From Roridomyces roridus (taxonomy: Eukaryota; Basidiomycota; Agaricomycetes; Agaricales; Mycenaceae), in contig JARKIF010000009.1 in assembly GCA_029378245.1 (NCBI GenBank), positions 1,550,001 to 1,614,000 on the forward strand: 64,000 nucleotides of DNA, read 5' to 3'. Below the pieces are notes generated by a model. The model worked only from the letters and a program-made list of their open reading frames with translations, was not told the DNA's origin and ran no database searches. A program made the translations under genes and the position numbers. How positions within the stretch are numbered: the stretch's first letter is position 1; each line of letters opens with the position of its first letter. This document shows, piece by piece, positions 1 to 11,404 of the stretch.

Positions 1-643
1 CTAATTTCCCCGAAAGCGATACCCAAAGGTTGTGGCTTCACACTGCAAAACCGAGGGAGTGGGTTTGTATTATCGGAGAACCATCCAAATGCTCTCAAGG
101 TTGGAATTTGTCAATTCAGTCTGAACACTGGCCAACTTGTATTTCCAGGGTGGCAAACGGCCATACCACACCATAATTCCCGCCATGGCGACTCGTGGTG
201 ATGAGCTCTTCTTGAGCTACGGTGTGATGGGTGGGTTCATGCAGGTATATGGTCCATCTTTCCGAGAGCATCCACTCATAGAGATCTCAGCCGCAAGGTC
301 ACATCCAAGTCTTGCAAGGAATGCTGAGAGGTTTTACACCCAAGCCGCCCTGGACTCTCCCCGGTTCTGCATATCCGCTGGTAGCCCAGATAACCAAGCG
401 GGCGATACGGGCAATGCAGGGCGATATAAACAGCGAGGTTTACATTGAAGAAGGCATCCCGCTCGAGACTGTCGAGAAACTGCGAGCCATGGGACACTGA
501 CGCCCGTCAGGCAACCGGATTCGCCCGTGGCATGCTGGGTCGCGGGCAGGTTATTCAAAAGCTGCCGGATCCGTCAGGGCGCTTCGTATGGGCCGCAGGT
601 TCCGACTTGCGGGCGGACTGGCCATGCAGCACCTCAGGCATAA
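1..643 (+). CDS. Gamma-glutamyltranspeptidase, C-terminal part (5' truncated by window)
   Basis: This is the small-subunit end of a gamma-glutamyltranspeptidase (GGT), which cleaves the gamma-glutamyl bond of glutathione and transfers or hydrolyses it. Visible blocks are [41 protein letters not shown] and LDSPRFCI, in the order expected of the family, followed by a typical tail ending at TAA 641-643. The catalytic Thr lies upstream, outside the window. Two short introns are seen at 100-148 and 245-290. The last exon needs four one-base corrections to stay in frame: a missing C near 341, an extra G near 420 and extra T at 498 and 619. Conserved protein on both sides of each break suggests sequence error, but a decaying copy cannot be excluded. 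It converges on the phosphatase gene that ends 72 bp away. Confidence 0.85.
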
Positions 644-715
644 GTCCAGGTACTCTTTAAATGTAAATTTAGTTTGGTCCGAGGTATATATTCCAAGAGG
701 TATAGCGGAAGCGAA

Positions 716-2293
716 CTACATGCGTCTTTGGCGCTCGCTTCCCACTGTGAAAAATGGTCAAACATGACTCGTGTGGAAGACAGAACGAACCTGCTTGATG
801 TCTCCGGTACTCCCGCAGCTCTTGTGTAGAGTCCGGCCCCTGGATCTTGAAAAACAAAGATGCATTAGAGTGAGTGCAGAGTACTGCGCATTGCTTACCT
901 TGCCCCATCCAGCGAGCGGAACAACAATGGCAGTGGCATTATCCTCGCCTCCGAGCTCTTCCGAGAAAGCAAGTATTTGTTCTGCAGCTGCTTGGGGATT
1001 CGGTGCATGGCGGGCAAGATCTACAACTTCGCTGTCGGACAATATTGAGGAAATACCATCCGAGATGAGGACAAGATAAGCCCATTGCGACCCTATGGCG
1101 AGAAGATCAGTTTGGGACAGGCATTATAGCGTCTCGACGGACCTTCGAGGAGTTTGGTGCGAACTTCAGGTTCTGGAGTAACACCAAATTTCTTGTACCG
1201 CAAATCACCAAGACATCGTGTATTGGCGAGGGCTCCCATCCAGCTGAAACTGCGCCTTGAGAGAAAGCTCGTGATAACCCGAAACATACTCACCGGGATT
1301 CTCCAAAAGAATCTGTAATGAGAGACGAACCCATCATTCGACGCAGTCGGATAGACTCGACACGGGCATCGGCATGGTGGTTTTCAGTCATAGGAAAGAC
1401 TTTTCCGCCATCCGTCGAGCAAAGCAGTACGCGCGTATCTCTTGAATAGAGTTGAACGCGAGAATAACGAATACAAGCAGACAAACCCGCAGTGTGCAAC
1501 ACTGACGCGAATCGAGTCAGGCTTTGAACAGTAGACATACAGGACACGCACGTCAATGCCAACTTTTGAGAAGATAGAAACGCAGAAGAGTCCAACGAGT
1601 GCAAGATAGCCACAGAAGCTGTCGCTCCACAACTCTGAGCCATCTTGTCGCTGGACAAAATGCGATCGACCTCGAAGAAAGCGAGAGTCATGCGAGCTTC
1701 GAGATCCAGAGGCGGGCCTTGTGCGGTGTCGATCCAAGGAGCCAATGCGCCGCCCTTGAAGCGCTTGAAGTAGCCGCCAAGGCTTTGAATCCAGGTATAG
1801 AGCTCCGGAATCATTGCCTTGTCCACACCCTCGACGAGCTTCTGTAACAATTCTTGGCTGAGATATTGCGACACTCCCGATCCACCATGCCCGTCGTATA
1901 CACCGACGAAAAGTGCTTGTTTTGCAAGGCCGTCATTTGAGGGTTCCCATTCTATTCCATGGGCCTTTTTGACACTACTATGTAACTCCTCCGGCTCCAG
2001 AGAACTGTCGCTAAAATGCTAGAATACCGAGGAATGGGCTCACCTCCAAGGAGAGATTTCCAAAGGAACAAAAGTCTTCCTGATGACTGCGTATGCCACG
2101 CGAAACAACTATATCTCGGTCGGAAGACGTGTCGAAGAGTTTCGAGTCCAACGCACCGTGGCCGATTACCTTGGGCGAAGTGAGAGGTATGCGAACGACT
2201 CCACCGCCCGGGTTGAGGCTGCGGACAAAGTCATGGTAGAATTTGGAGTGAAGGGACTTGCGGCCGAAAGAGTTTCTGCTTGAACGCCAGCAT
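716..2293 (-). CDS. PP2C-type protein phosphatase, Ptc6-like (probably mitochondrial)
   Basis: A metal-dependent serine/threonine phosphatase of the PP2C family. Motifs read in order on the minus strand: SRGIRSHQEDF, the metal-binding VYDGHGGSGVS near 1890, GATASVAILH, VAHCGDTRVLLC (exon joined across two introns around 1440-1550), MGALANTRCLGDLRYKKFG, a LSDSEVV block and the GGEDNATAIVVPL box. The tail reads EYRRHQAVGSERQRRM, with stop at 718-716. The N-terminal FYHDF...RIPLTSPKVIG segment and the long insert before the CGD motif match Ptc6-type fungal PP2Cs, which act in mitochondria; that placement is from family knowledge. The start is taken at 2293-2291, but a one-base break near 2261-2266 separates it from the next block, so the exact N-terminus is uncertain. 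About seven introns. It diverges from VPS20 with 108 bp between starts. Confidence 0.82.
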
Positions 2294-2401
2294 TACGCGG
2301 CGATTGAGGTACTAGCACGGCGCAGACGACAACATGAGCTAGTGAACAGGAAGAGTGTCGTTATCAATCAGCTTGTCTCCCGACACTCATGTACAGAATA
2401 C

Positions 2402-3248
2402 ATGGGCGCACAACAATCTATTCCCAAGGTCACTGCTCAGGATCGCGCCATTCTCGAGTGCGTGCTCGCTGTTCTGCGCGTCTTTACGGGCTTGACGGCA
2501 CTCAAGTCTGAAACTGCAACGAGATAAATTGAAGCAATACCAGAAGAAGGCACTGCTCTATTCGATACTCCAAGGACCGCCATTGACACGTCGCAGATTC
2601 AAGTCGTTCTGGACCGTGAGCATGAAATAGCCAAGGCTCATCTCGCAGCGGGCCAGAAAGAACGCGCTACGATCGCGTTACGACGACGCAAGTACCAACA
2701 GAGCCTTCTCGTCAAGACGGATGGCCAACTCGAGACACTGGAGGAGCTCGTGGGTCGCCCTCATACGCGCCTTGGGTCCATCTCAACACTCGCAGGTCTC
2801 CACGATAGAATTCTCGTTGGTCGAAGTGTCCGTCCTGCATGGACTGAAGCAAGGGAACGAAGTGCTCAAAGAGATACACAAGGAGATGAACATCGAGAGC
2901 GTCGAGAAACTCATGGATGAAACACTAGAAGCCAGAGAATACCAACGAGTGCGTCGTCTAAACTACAATCTAATTTACTGACCCATATGCAGGAAATTGG
3001 TGAATTACTGGCAAACAACCTCACTGCGGACGAGGAAGACGCCGTCCAAGATGAATTGCGGCAACTCCAAGCAGAAGCGGTACGATTCACCTGCACCTTG
3101 GTGCACAGTAGACCTCATTACTTCTCAGTTGGGAGAAGTACCCAAGGCTGTGGAATTGCCGTCTGCGCCAACCCACGAGCCTACTACACCCGAGGTGGTT
3201 CCAGCTGCCTCACAGCCCGAGAGAGAACGAGTGTCTTTGGCTGCATAG
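2402..3248 (+). CDS. VPS20: ESCRT-III subunit Vps20 / CHMP6
   Basis: An ESCRT-III component that links ESCRT-II to Snf7 polymerisation during multivesicular body formation on endosomes. The start MGAQQS gives a Gly2 N-myristoylation site, as in the family. Conserved blocks include LKLQRDKLKQYQKK, REHEIAKAHLAAGQKERA, RRRKYQQSLLVKTDGQLE, LKQGNEVLKEIHKEMN and the acidic DELRQLQAE helix. Six exons are 2402-2457, 2507-2549, 2597-2749, 2796-2948, 2993-3079 and 3129-3248, all in phase, giving about 205 residues, the usual size. The second intron (2550-2596) starts with GC instead of GT. The stop lies 8 bp from the stop of the convergent cyclophilin gene, so the two 3' UTRs must overlap. Confidence 0.93.
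2550..2596 (+). other. GC-AG intron in VPS20
   Basis: The exon ends CAGAAGAAG and the intron begins GCACTG and ends CGCAG; it is 47 bp long. Only this junction joins the QYQKK and IQVVLDRE blocks in frame. The donor is a weak match to the usual GCAAGT form, so a base error at the T of GT is the alternative. Confidence 0.65.
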
Positions 3249-3256
3249 ACTATGTA

Positions 3257-5342
3257 CTACCAGTTATCGAACGATCCAAACCCAGTCTTCCGCTGCTTCT
3301 TGCTGTCCGGTCCTTGACCCGCAACTGCCTCTTGTGGTCTCTTGAGATTCATGTACTTGCCAACGCCGCCGCTGGATGCGGTGTTGGCTGCTGCATCCGA
3401 GCCGACTTTGACGCCAAACCAATTTATATCGTCTCCTTCCTTCTTCTCCTTGGTTTTCTCCATGCCGCCCTGGCTTGCTTCTGCTCGCCGGGCAAGTTTC
3501 TTGGCAAGACGTGTTTTGTATTCGTCGAACGGGTCTTGGTATCTACGGCATGATCAATGAATATGGCTCAAAGATCGACTGTCGACGCTTACATGACCAC
3601 TTCCGTGATTTTAACAGGTTTCGCTGGCCGTTCTGTGCCGTCTTTCAAGGGAAGCTTTCAACGATGCTCGTCAGCCATTGAAGCGTGGATAGCACGGAAC
3701 ATATGTACTTTCTCGAGAGCATCGAGTACGTCTTCTCCACCGACCAGTTTGCCGAACACGGTGTGCTTCTTGTCGAGGTTTGGTGTTGGTTTGAACGTTA
3801 AATACCATTGAGAGCTATTCAAAACGGTGTCAAAAGACCGATGCAAGGCGCGGAAATCAACATACCCATTCGTCCCTGCGCCTTTGTTGGCCATCGCAAG
3901 AGTACCTCGACTGTCGTGTTTGGCCGCTCCCTTGAGGTCATGCTACACAGCTGATGAGAAATAATCATAAGGGCAAGCGGTACACACCTCATCCCGGAAT
4001 GGGGTTTCCCAATACGATGTCCCTCCAGCACCGGTTCCCGTTGGGTCGCCAGTCTGAATCATGAAACCTGGGACCAGTCGATGGAATAAACCTGCCATTC
4101 TGAGTGGGCAACTTTTCAGGCAAGACAATAGTAGAACGGACAGTTATCATATTTGCCTATCTGCTAGTCAGATGCTTTCGAGAATCGTGATTGGATAATT
4201 TACCTGTTCTGGCCAGCATTAAAAAATTATAACAAGTTTTGGGTGCCTTGAACCAGAGTCAAGTGCGAAGAAAGAGGCCAGGGGGAACCGACCTTTTCGC
4301 AGTAAAGTTCCAGGTTCAGACTAGCACCACCGAGGTTGGTTACGACCCGGACATATGCTCGACGCTTGCCGACGTCCTTCTCCTTGCCTTTCCCTTTCAG
4401 AGGATTTGAAATGTCCTCAAACATGAGCTCCTCCTGGAAATACGGTAGGTATCGATAGGATGTAGAGAGTAGAGCATACCTCATCCCATACTAGCTTGGC
4501 AGAGCCACCTGCCTGTGGATCAACTGAGGTGGATGTCAGGGACGCTCCGGGAAGACCACTGGAATAAGGTGAGATGTTCCCTGGGTCCTGAATATTAGCT
4601 CGACCCAATCAAAGGTGTTTCGACTCACATGGGACAGGCTCCTTGGCCTTGACCGGAACAGTTGAGGTGGAAGGAGCGGGTTTAGGTTTCGGCGCCACCG
4701 GTTCTGCAACGGGCGGCGCGATGGATACGGACACGGCTGGAAGACCATGCGGGTTCTGAAGCGTGATGATGTCCTGTCTATACGAATAAATTCTCGAGTT
4801 CGGAGCGAATGTAACTAGACTCACTTTTTGAACGGGATATCATTAACTAGGTCTCTCTTCTCCGACAAAACGCTCTCTGCCAGGAATACATTTCCTGTTG
4901 TGGCTATGGCCACGATGTGAGAGTGCTGAGAGAACGGTTTGAAGCTGATGGGGTCGTGTAGCTGCCCGGACGCCTCCTTGCGCGAATAATGCAGTGTAAT
5001 CAAATCGGTAGGATTGAGCGGCTCCTTGGTAACAGGGTGCTGATTGTTGTGTTGTCTGCCCAGTATAAGACGCGCGCACATGCAAACGGAAACGATGTAG
5101 ACGCACTTTAACCATGGTATAATATTGACGAGGTCATAGACGGTTCCAGTTCCATCCGAGTTCCGCGCACAGACCGGATGAGTAAAGGGTTGAAATGAAA
5201 GGGCGCAACAGTCGAAGGGTGTGACCTGGGTTGCGGGAACATCTGCTTTCTTCTTGTAGCCCGACGACGCGGAATGGGAGCCCAATTGTCCAGAGTGTTC
5301 CGCGTGAGTTATATAAAGCTTATCCGAGTTTCCGTGGCCCAT
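3257..5342 (-). CDS. U-box peptidyl-prolyl cis-trans isomerase, Cyp60/PPIL2 type
   Basis: A cyclophilin with an N-terminal U-box, homologous to metazoan PPIL2 and fungal CYP60/CYP8. It is expected to combine E3 ubiquitin-ligase and proline isomerase-like activity in the nucleus, probably with spliceosomes. The start [16 protein letters not shown] is the family signature. A U-box follows ([11 protein letters not shown]...[12 protein letters not shown], then HPVTKEPL) and a second U-box-like turn ([17 protein letters not shown]). A Pro/Ala-rich linker lies around 4650-4800. The cyclophilin domain includes [39 protein letters not shown] and a tail ending FGSFDNW. At least eight short introns. 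Stop is 8 bp from the VPS20 stop; the start is 90 bp from the divergent PPR gene. Confidence 0.9.
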
Positions 5343-5432
5343 ATTCAAGAGAAATCTCCCGCTACTTGGATGTTGTCGGAGGTCCCGGTCAAGAGTGAGT
5401 TGATCGAACGTTGATCCGTGCTCAAATTTTGT

Positions 5433-7555
5433 ATGCTCTCGCCCTCACGTTTTTCTAGTCGCGTCGGACACATATCAACTCACCTAGTCCGCACTGCGCC
5501 TTTGTCTTTCACCGCTGCACGTCTCAAATCTCCTCCGTCCGCCGCGACCGATGCAGTCGTGGACCCTACCCTTTTCCTCCAGCTCCGGCAACGCATCATC
5601 CAACGTCACAATCCCTCCACAGAGCCGCTTTCGCCGCTGGCCGGTAAGGCCATATATGACATCAAGATAGGGCTGGAATGGCAGGACGTCTCTCGAGTCC
5701 AAAAGGGCTGGAAGGAGCTTCGTCAAGCCAGTCTGATGCACAACCTGAACAGAGACCTCATTGAGCAAGTCGGTCAATTGCTATTGCAATCTCTCGCCAC
5801 TCCCGAGGAATTCAAGGAGATGGCATTTGCGGAGGACGTCGCACTGGCAGCTGCTGCGATCCATTTCACCGATACATTGAACGCCTGCCTTCTAGTCCAT
5901 CTCCGAAATCAGCGACCACCGTGCTGTCCTCGGGCTCTATGAGAAATTCAGACGGCTTCCTGAGGCCAATGACTCCCCCAAAGTCTCAGATTTGGCTGGA
6001 TCTGAGGAGGAGGAAACACTTCCAGGAAGAGTCAATGCATTTCTTGCGGTTGTCGCTGCCCGTGCAATGGAAAATGCTTTCCTCACGGCGCTGCAAGAGT
6101 TTCTCGGGACGAGGATAAAATTCCGTCCATCCGTCACGGATGCCTTCGTCAAGACACTGTCGTTCAATCCTACTCTGCAGAATAAAGTTTCAGACTTTGT
6201 TCAGCGTCTGGATATTGCCAAAACAGTTGTCCAGTCACAACCCCTTGCGGACCACATCAAGAATCTATCGGGATCCCAGCTTGCCTTTTTCTCCGGTGTC
6301 GAAGGATTATATCACCGGATTATTGAGGCCATGTCTGGACCCGATGCCTTCATTGCCCCGGATCGCCAGTCGGTCACTCCCACTAAACCCGTCTTCATGT
6401 CCGAACTCGTTTGGGCGTCCTTCCTCGTCGCCTTTCTGAGACGAAATCGGAGTGATCTTGCGGTCAAGTTGTGGAAGGATATGTCGCATTTCGGGGTCAA
6501 GGCTGGGGTCCTGACATGGAACATGGTCCTTGAAATGTACTCTGAACGTCGGGCAACCAAAGAAATCGTGGAAGCGTGGGGAACAATGAAGACGCAGGGC
6601 GTCCAACCCAATGCAACCACTTATCGCGCCGTAATATCGGCGCTCTTCACAGAGAAAAGGACAGAGGATGCATTGCGGTGGTTCCGGAATTTCGAGGCAG
6701 AGGTTGCCCCGTCTTCGCCGCCGGAACAGACTCTGTCGGTGTACAATATCGTACTCCATGGGCTCACGGTCCACCGACAACATTCTGATACCGTCATCTC
6801 GCTGTTTCAGAAGATGGTGGACCGAGGCCCGAAACCCGACCTCGTTTGTTATAACACGATGTTGGGGTATTACGGCCGCTCTGGCGACTTCAAGGCACTC
6901 TCTTCCACGGTTAGCCAGATGGAGGCTGCTGGTATTGCGGGAGATGTGTACACATTTTCCACCCTCCTTTCCGCTCTGCTCAAGGCCGGGACGGAGCGAT
7001 GCCACAGATACTGTTCAAGCCATCATGCGAAAGCAAGGCATACGGCCCACAGTCGCATTTTACACTGCGGTCATCGATGCCCAGATGCGCGAGCAGACGG
7101 TGCCCCATCTCCAAGCCGCGATTCGGCTTCTTGACGAGATGGACAAGCACCCAAAGTGTGCACCGAACGACGTGACGTTCACCTCGATTCTTGCCGGGAT
7201 GTATCGTGGGTCATGGCTTTCGACCAGCCAACTGCAAACGTATCGGAGCAACATCCTCACCCGTATGAAGCGGAAAAAAATCAAGATTCGAGTACACGGG
7301 TACAACATTCTCATCAAAGCATGTCTAACATCTCCAGAACCCTCTGGAGTGGAGAACGCGCTCCGCTTGTATCGCGAAATGAAGGAGCTGTATGCCCCGA
7401 CGAATGACACGTGGTTTATTTTGCTGGCGTCGCTCGCAAGGCGAAGGGAGTGGCAGATTGCAGAAGAACTTGTGAACGAGATCCGCGCGTCCGGCGCTCA
7501 GCCCAGCAACAGCATCTTGCGCCTGATGGAGGATATTAGACAGAATGTATTATAG
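5433..7555 (+). CDS. Pentatricopeptide repeat protein, probably mitochondrial
   Basis: A PPR protein of about 705 residues without clear introns. The N-terminus is basic and Ser/Arg-rich (MLSPSRFSSRVGH), consistent with mitochondrial import. PPR units are visible in the second half: TWNMVLEMYSERR..., TTYRAVISALFTEKR, VYNIVLHGLTVHR, VCYNTMLGYYGRSG, YTFSTLLSALLKAG, AFYTAVIDAQMRE, TFTSILAGMYRG and GYNILIKACL. Such proteins bind organellar RNA in a modular way; the target cannot be read from sequence. Two one-base breaks interrupt the frame, at about 5890-5910 and at a GGG run at 6988-6990; protein similarity to the PPR consensus resumes immediately after each. It converges on the Mim2 gene with 23 bp between stops. 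Confidence 0.82.
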
Positions 7556-7578
7556 TTCGAAACGCATAATTTACTGGC

Positions 7579-7865
7579 TCAACCCCAGAGGAAAGACTTG
7601 CCAAGACCGACCCTCAAGTACCGAGCGTATGCTGATTACTGTATGAGCATTGGCGCGCACAATCGACGAGAAGGGACTGACCCCACTGACTCCAGCGCCT
7701 CCCAAGCCATTTGCCGAAGAAGGGAAGGAGAACGATAGAGACTAATTGCTGGAGCTGGTGCAGGCTCTCTTCCCACTCTTGCTGCGCCAAGCGGTAGTCA
7801 TCGTCCGATTCATACGACTGCTGGGACAAGACGTCGTCCAAAGAGTCTGTGTTGGAGCGGGGCAT
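7579..7865 (-). CDS. Mim2-like mitochondrial outer-membrane import subunit
   Basis: A small protein of about 76 residues: acidic Ser/Asp-rich N-terminus (SYESDDDYRLAQQEWEESL), then a single hydrophobic segment (LVSIVLLPFFGKWLGRRW) and a short basic tail (YARYLRVGLGKSFLWG). This layout matches Mim2, partner of Mim1 in insertion of alpha-helical proteins into the mitochondrial outer membrane. Exon 1 is 7865-7691 and exon 2 is 7631-7579, joined by a 59-bp intron with GTCAGT donor and AATCAG acceptor. Reading straight through exon 1 gives a different, non-conserved tail. Assignment is from remembered family features; another small tail-anchored protein is possible. Confidence 0.68.
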
Positions 7866-8003
7866 CTCGATTTAGCCTGTCGTGGTCCAGGAAGAGACGG
7901 TTGCCGGCAGTATGTGTTTGGGCATTTGATCATGGGCTGCAGCTCCACTTGTCTCGCTCTCTTCTACCCCCCACCTCTTTGCTACACGCTCGCTTGATGC
8001 TTC

Positions 8004-10534
8004 ATGGCGGACGCCAGAACCCGGGGCAGGCTTGTTGGCCAACCACTCCTCTATGCAATCTCAATATTCGCCAGTCTCGGCGTGTTCCTGGTGCGTTCCT
8101 CGCTGTATGACGCGCCCATCTAACACGTTGTCCCCCCAGTTTGGTTATGACCAGGGGTTCGTATCTTCAAGTCTTTACAAGTGTCCCGACTCTCAGTCTA
8201 CGCAGTGTAATGAGCGGTATTATCACTGGACCGTACTTTCTCGAGTATTTCAACGAGCCGACGGCAATTGAAATCGGGATGATGGTCGCAGTGCTCGAAA
8301 TCGGCGCTTTCTTCACGTCTCTCGCTGCTGGCATGGTGGGTGACATGATTGGCCGGCGAGGGACACTTTTTGTCGGCGCCCTGGTCTTCACCATCGGAGG
8401 AGCGGTTCAGACATTCTCTGTTGGTTTCTGGACAATGGTCATCGGGCGAATCATCAGCGGCTGTGGTGTCGGCCTGCTCTCGTGCGGACATTTACTTCCA
8501 ACCTTGGAGTTGTGGAACTGACCTGTGTACAGAACTATCGTTCCTATCTACCAGAGTGAAATATCTCCTCCGAATCACGTAGGGATTGTTTGGCGTTTGC
8601 TTGCATTCAACTGACTTGTGGTAGCGCGGTGCCTTGGCCTGCATGGAATTCACTGGAAATATCGTCGGGTACTCTTTCTCCGTTGTTAGTCGTTTTCCTT
8701 TCCTTCTTTTTCTCTATTCTTGACATGTATTTCAGTGGACCGATTACTTTTGCTCCTTCATCGAGTCGCACAAGTCTTGGCGTATTCCGCTCCTCATTCA
8801 GTGTGTTATCGGCGCCATTCTTGCTGCGGGGTCTCTGGTTATGCCAGAAAGTCCTCGGTAAGTCCCATATTCGATCTCTTTTGTCTGTATTAACCCAATC
8901 ACAGTTGGCTCATTGATACGGGTAAAGATGACGAGGGCTTGCGCGTACTCGCCGACCTTCACGGAGGAGATCTAAACAACACCGTCGCGCTTGCGGAATT
9001 TGCGGAAATCAGGGAGAAGGTGCAAGAGGAGGCGAGTCGCAGTGGTTTGTAATTTCTGCCATCTCTGAACTCTTTCTAGCGCGACTCTGGTGAAGCTAGG
9101 TCGTATAGGTGCCATGTGGAGGAAATACAAGCGTCGCGTGCTCCTCGCCATGTCGTCTCAGGCCTTTGCGCAATTGGTATGTCCCATTTTAGCTCTCTAA
9201 AGATCTAGTGCTCACTGCCGTCCAGAACGGAATCAACGGTTCGTAGGGCTCATTTCTCCGGGTTTGACCACTCATTTTGCTTGCTAGTGATTTCCTATTA
9301 CGCGCGTGAGTCGCTTAGATTTACATTCATCATCATATTCACGTTCTTTGGTAGCTCGAGTATTTGAAGGTATGAAGACAGACTGCCGCTCGTCTTTTGA
9401 ACTAAACTCGTTATTCAGAGGCCGGCTGGGTTGGTCGGGATGCAATTCTCATGACGGGTATCAACTCTATCATATACGTCCTAAGCACACTTCCCCCGTT
9501 CGTACGAACCGCTTTTCTTTGATTGTGACTGACCGGATTCAGATGGTATCTCGTCGATCGTTGGGGCAGGCGAATGATTCTTCTTTCTGGAGCAGTCGTT
9601 GTACGTCGTTTCATTCTTGGATTGCAAATCCTGCTGAACACATACCAAGATGGCTCTCGCTCTCGTTGCGACTGGATATTGGCTCTATATCGATATTCCT
9701 CAAACCGCCAAGGCAGTTGTGGTTTGTGTCATCATTTTCAATGCTGCATTTGGCTACAGGTAAGGTGGCACGTCCGCTTTTGGTCGATGTTCCTGACCCG
9801 TACACAGTTGGGGGCCGCTCCCTTGGCTGTACCCACCCGAGGTTTGCAACTACATTTACATTCCCGTCGCCTCACCGACCGGTTTCAGATCATGCCTCTT
9901 ACTATTCGTGCGAAAGGAGTCTCGCTGTCTACAGGTACTTGCCCTTGCACCCCTTCGAATCTAACTCACCATTTTGTTAGCAACCAACTGGTAAGTAGCC
10001 CGGTGGTGTGGGTCCTTGAATTACAACCTCTCCACAGGGCATTCAACTTTTGGGTCGGAATGACCACTCCTGTGTTCCAAGAATGGATCGAATGGCGATT
10101 ATATCCTATGCATGGCTTCTTCTGCGTTTGCAGTTTCATCCTCGGTAAATGGCATTTCTACCTGCGTAGTCTGATACTCACGCGATTCCCAGTCTACTTC
10201 CGTAGGTCTCCTCTCCCCTCCACAACTAGGATACTGAGATGCTGTAGTTTATCCCGAGACCAAGGGCGTCCCTCTCGAGGAAATGGACGCCGTCTTCGGA
10301 GAAGGTAAGCTCGAGGCCCACCAAATGGCCACAGTTCTCAATTCGTCTTTAGACGAACGAGATGAGAGGCTGGACAATGAGTCTGAGAGAGCATCTCTCA
10401 TCACAAATTCCCCTCCTATGCATGACCACCACGCGATCAGTTCTCCGACGCGTCGATACGAAGAAGGTGGTTGGTTTTCGCGTTTGTTTACGCGTCGTAG
10501 CGCGTATCAGCCTGTTGCAAGTGAGGACGAGTAG
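8004..10534 (+). CDS. MFS sugar porter (hexose transporter family)
   Basis: A 12-helix sugar transporter of the major facilitator superfamily, expected in the plasma membrane. Signatures include FGYDQGVMSGIITGP in helix 1, GDMIGRRG after helix 2, PESPRWL before the central loop, QLNGINVISYYAP in helix 7, VDRWGRR in the helix 8-9 loop and PETKGVPLEEMD at the C-end. A cytosolic tail of about 85 residues is Ser/Asp/Glu-rich and ends at TAG 10532-10534. The start MADARTRGRLVGQPLLYA precedes helix 1 directly. The gene is very intron-rich (about 14), including three consecutive micro-exons of 13, 18 and 15 nt at 9226-9369. Substrate cannot be decided from sequence. Confidence 0.9.
9226..9369 (+). 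other. Three consecutive micro-exons in the sugar porter
   Basis: Exons 9226-9238 (13 nt), 9288-9305 (18 nt) and 9355-9369 (15 nt) are separated by introns of 49 bp each (9239-9287, 9306-9354), with another 49-bp intron to 9418. Joined in frame they encode the conserved NGINVISYYAPRVFEE stretch of helix 7. All junctions have GT/AG ends. Confidence 0.88.
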
Positions 10535-11404
10535 AAATTTGGCCATAGTATTAGAGTAGTACTCGACTAATGTCCCTGCAAATGAATATCGAATATTGTT
10601 GTATGTTGTGAAATTGATGGTGTCGGTCCTCACGCATAACTTCCTTTTGCAAATTTGGTCGTCAGCCAGCAGCCTCGCCACTCAAGTTTGCTGTATTCCG
10701 CAGGTGCTCGTACGCGACTCTGGGCTTTGCATTCTGCGCGAGAACCCGCCTTCTACATATGCGCCACATCCAAGGCGCTAATGGCCATGGATGCGTGACG
10801 TCAAGACTCTGGCGTTGCTCTGGCGCTTTGCAACTAGACAGTGGACACGAGGGCAGATATCTGATACCGACAGCCGCAGACATCTCGTCGCTCGAAACCC
10901 GAAAGTTGAAACAACAGCAGCATACCAGCATCGGCAGTACCCTCGCGGTTGAAGTCACGTAGCATTCGTGCCGCTCTCCCGCCTCCTTCTAGTGCAGCCG
11001 GGCGGAGAAGGAAACGTTTCCCGATCTGGACCCGAGGCTCTCGAACTGAATTTTCTAGAACACGAAAGACTCTATCACCATTCAACCCGCTGGCTACGGC
11101 CGTTTCACAAGATCGGCCATACTCGACACGAGGCCTCGACTTGCCGTGTTCGGGGTCAACCGGGGTGTTGCATAGTAGGCCGGACTGCTGGAGACAGAGA
11201 AAGTGAAGAAAGCAGAAACTAATGTAGTAGTTACAGTAGAGCCACGCGACGAATCGAAAGACTGCATGCAGAGAATGTCAAATCCGGGGTTTTTTACGTG
11301 TGGACATCAGCAGACGTTCCGCTTAGCCTCCCACTCGCGCGTCACCTTTGATACACGGTATATAGCGACCGGGTTCCTTGCTCCACCTCGTTCACCTTTC
11401 CGCT
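10535..11404. other. Intergenic region between sugar porter and DUF4203 gene
   Basis: About 870 bp with no convincing gene on either strand. Short open frames here show no family motif and overlap each other. The right end holds the promoter of the next gene, with a TATA-like TATATAG at 11359-11365. Confidence 0.6.
11359..11365 (+). promoter_or_regulatory. TATA-like box upstream of DUF4203 gene
   Basis: TATATAG lies 40 bp upstream of the ATG at 11405, a plausible core promoter position if the 5' UTR is very short. Position and composition are the only evidence. Confidence 0.45.

Noticed and set aside
6307..7005. 232-codon open frame antisense to the PPR gene
   Set aside because: It is the complement of strongly conserved PPR repeats, has no domain, and its codon pattern mirrors the sense gene.
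10759..11206. Small open frames between the sugar porter and the DUF4203 gene
   Set aside because: They overlap in several frames, lack motifs and show no splice pattern; treated as intergenic.
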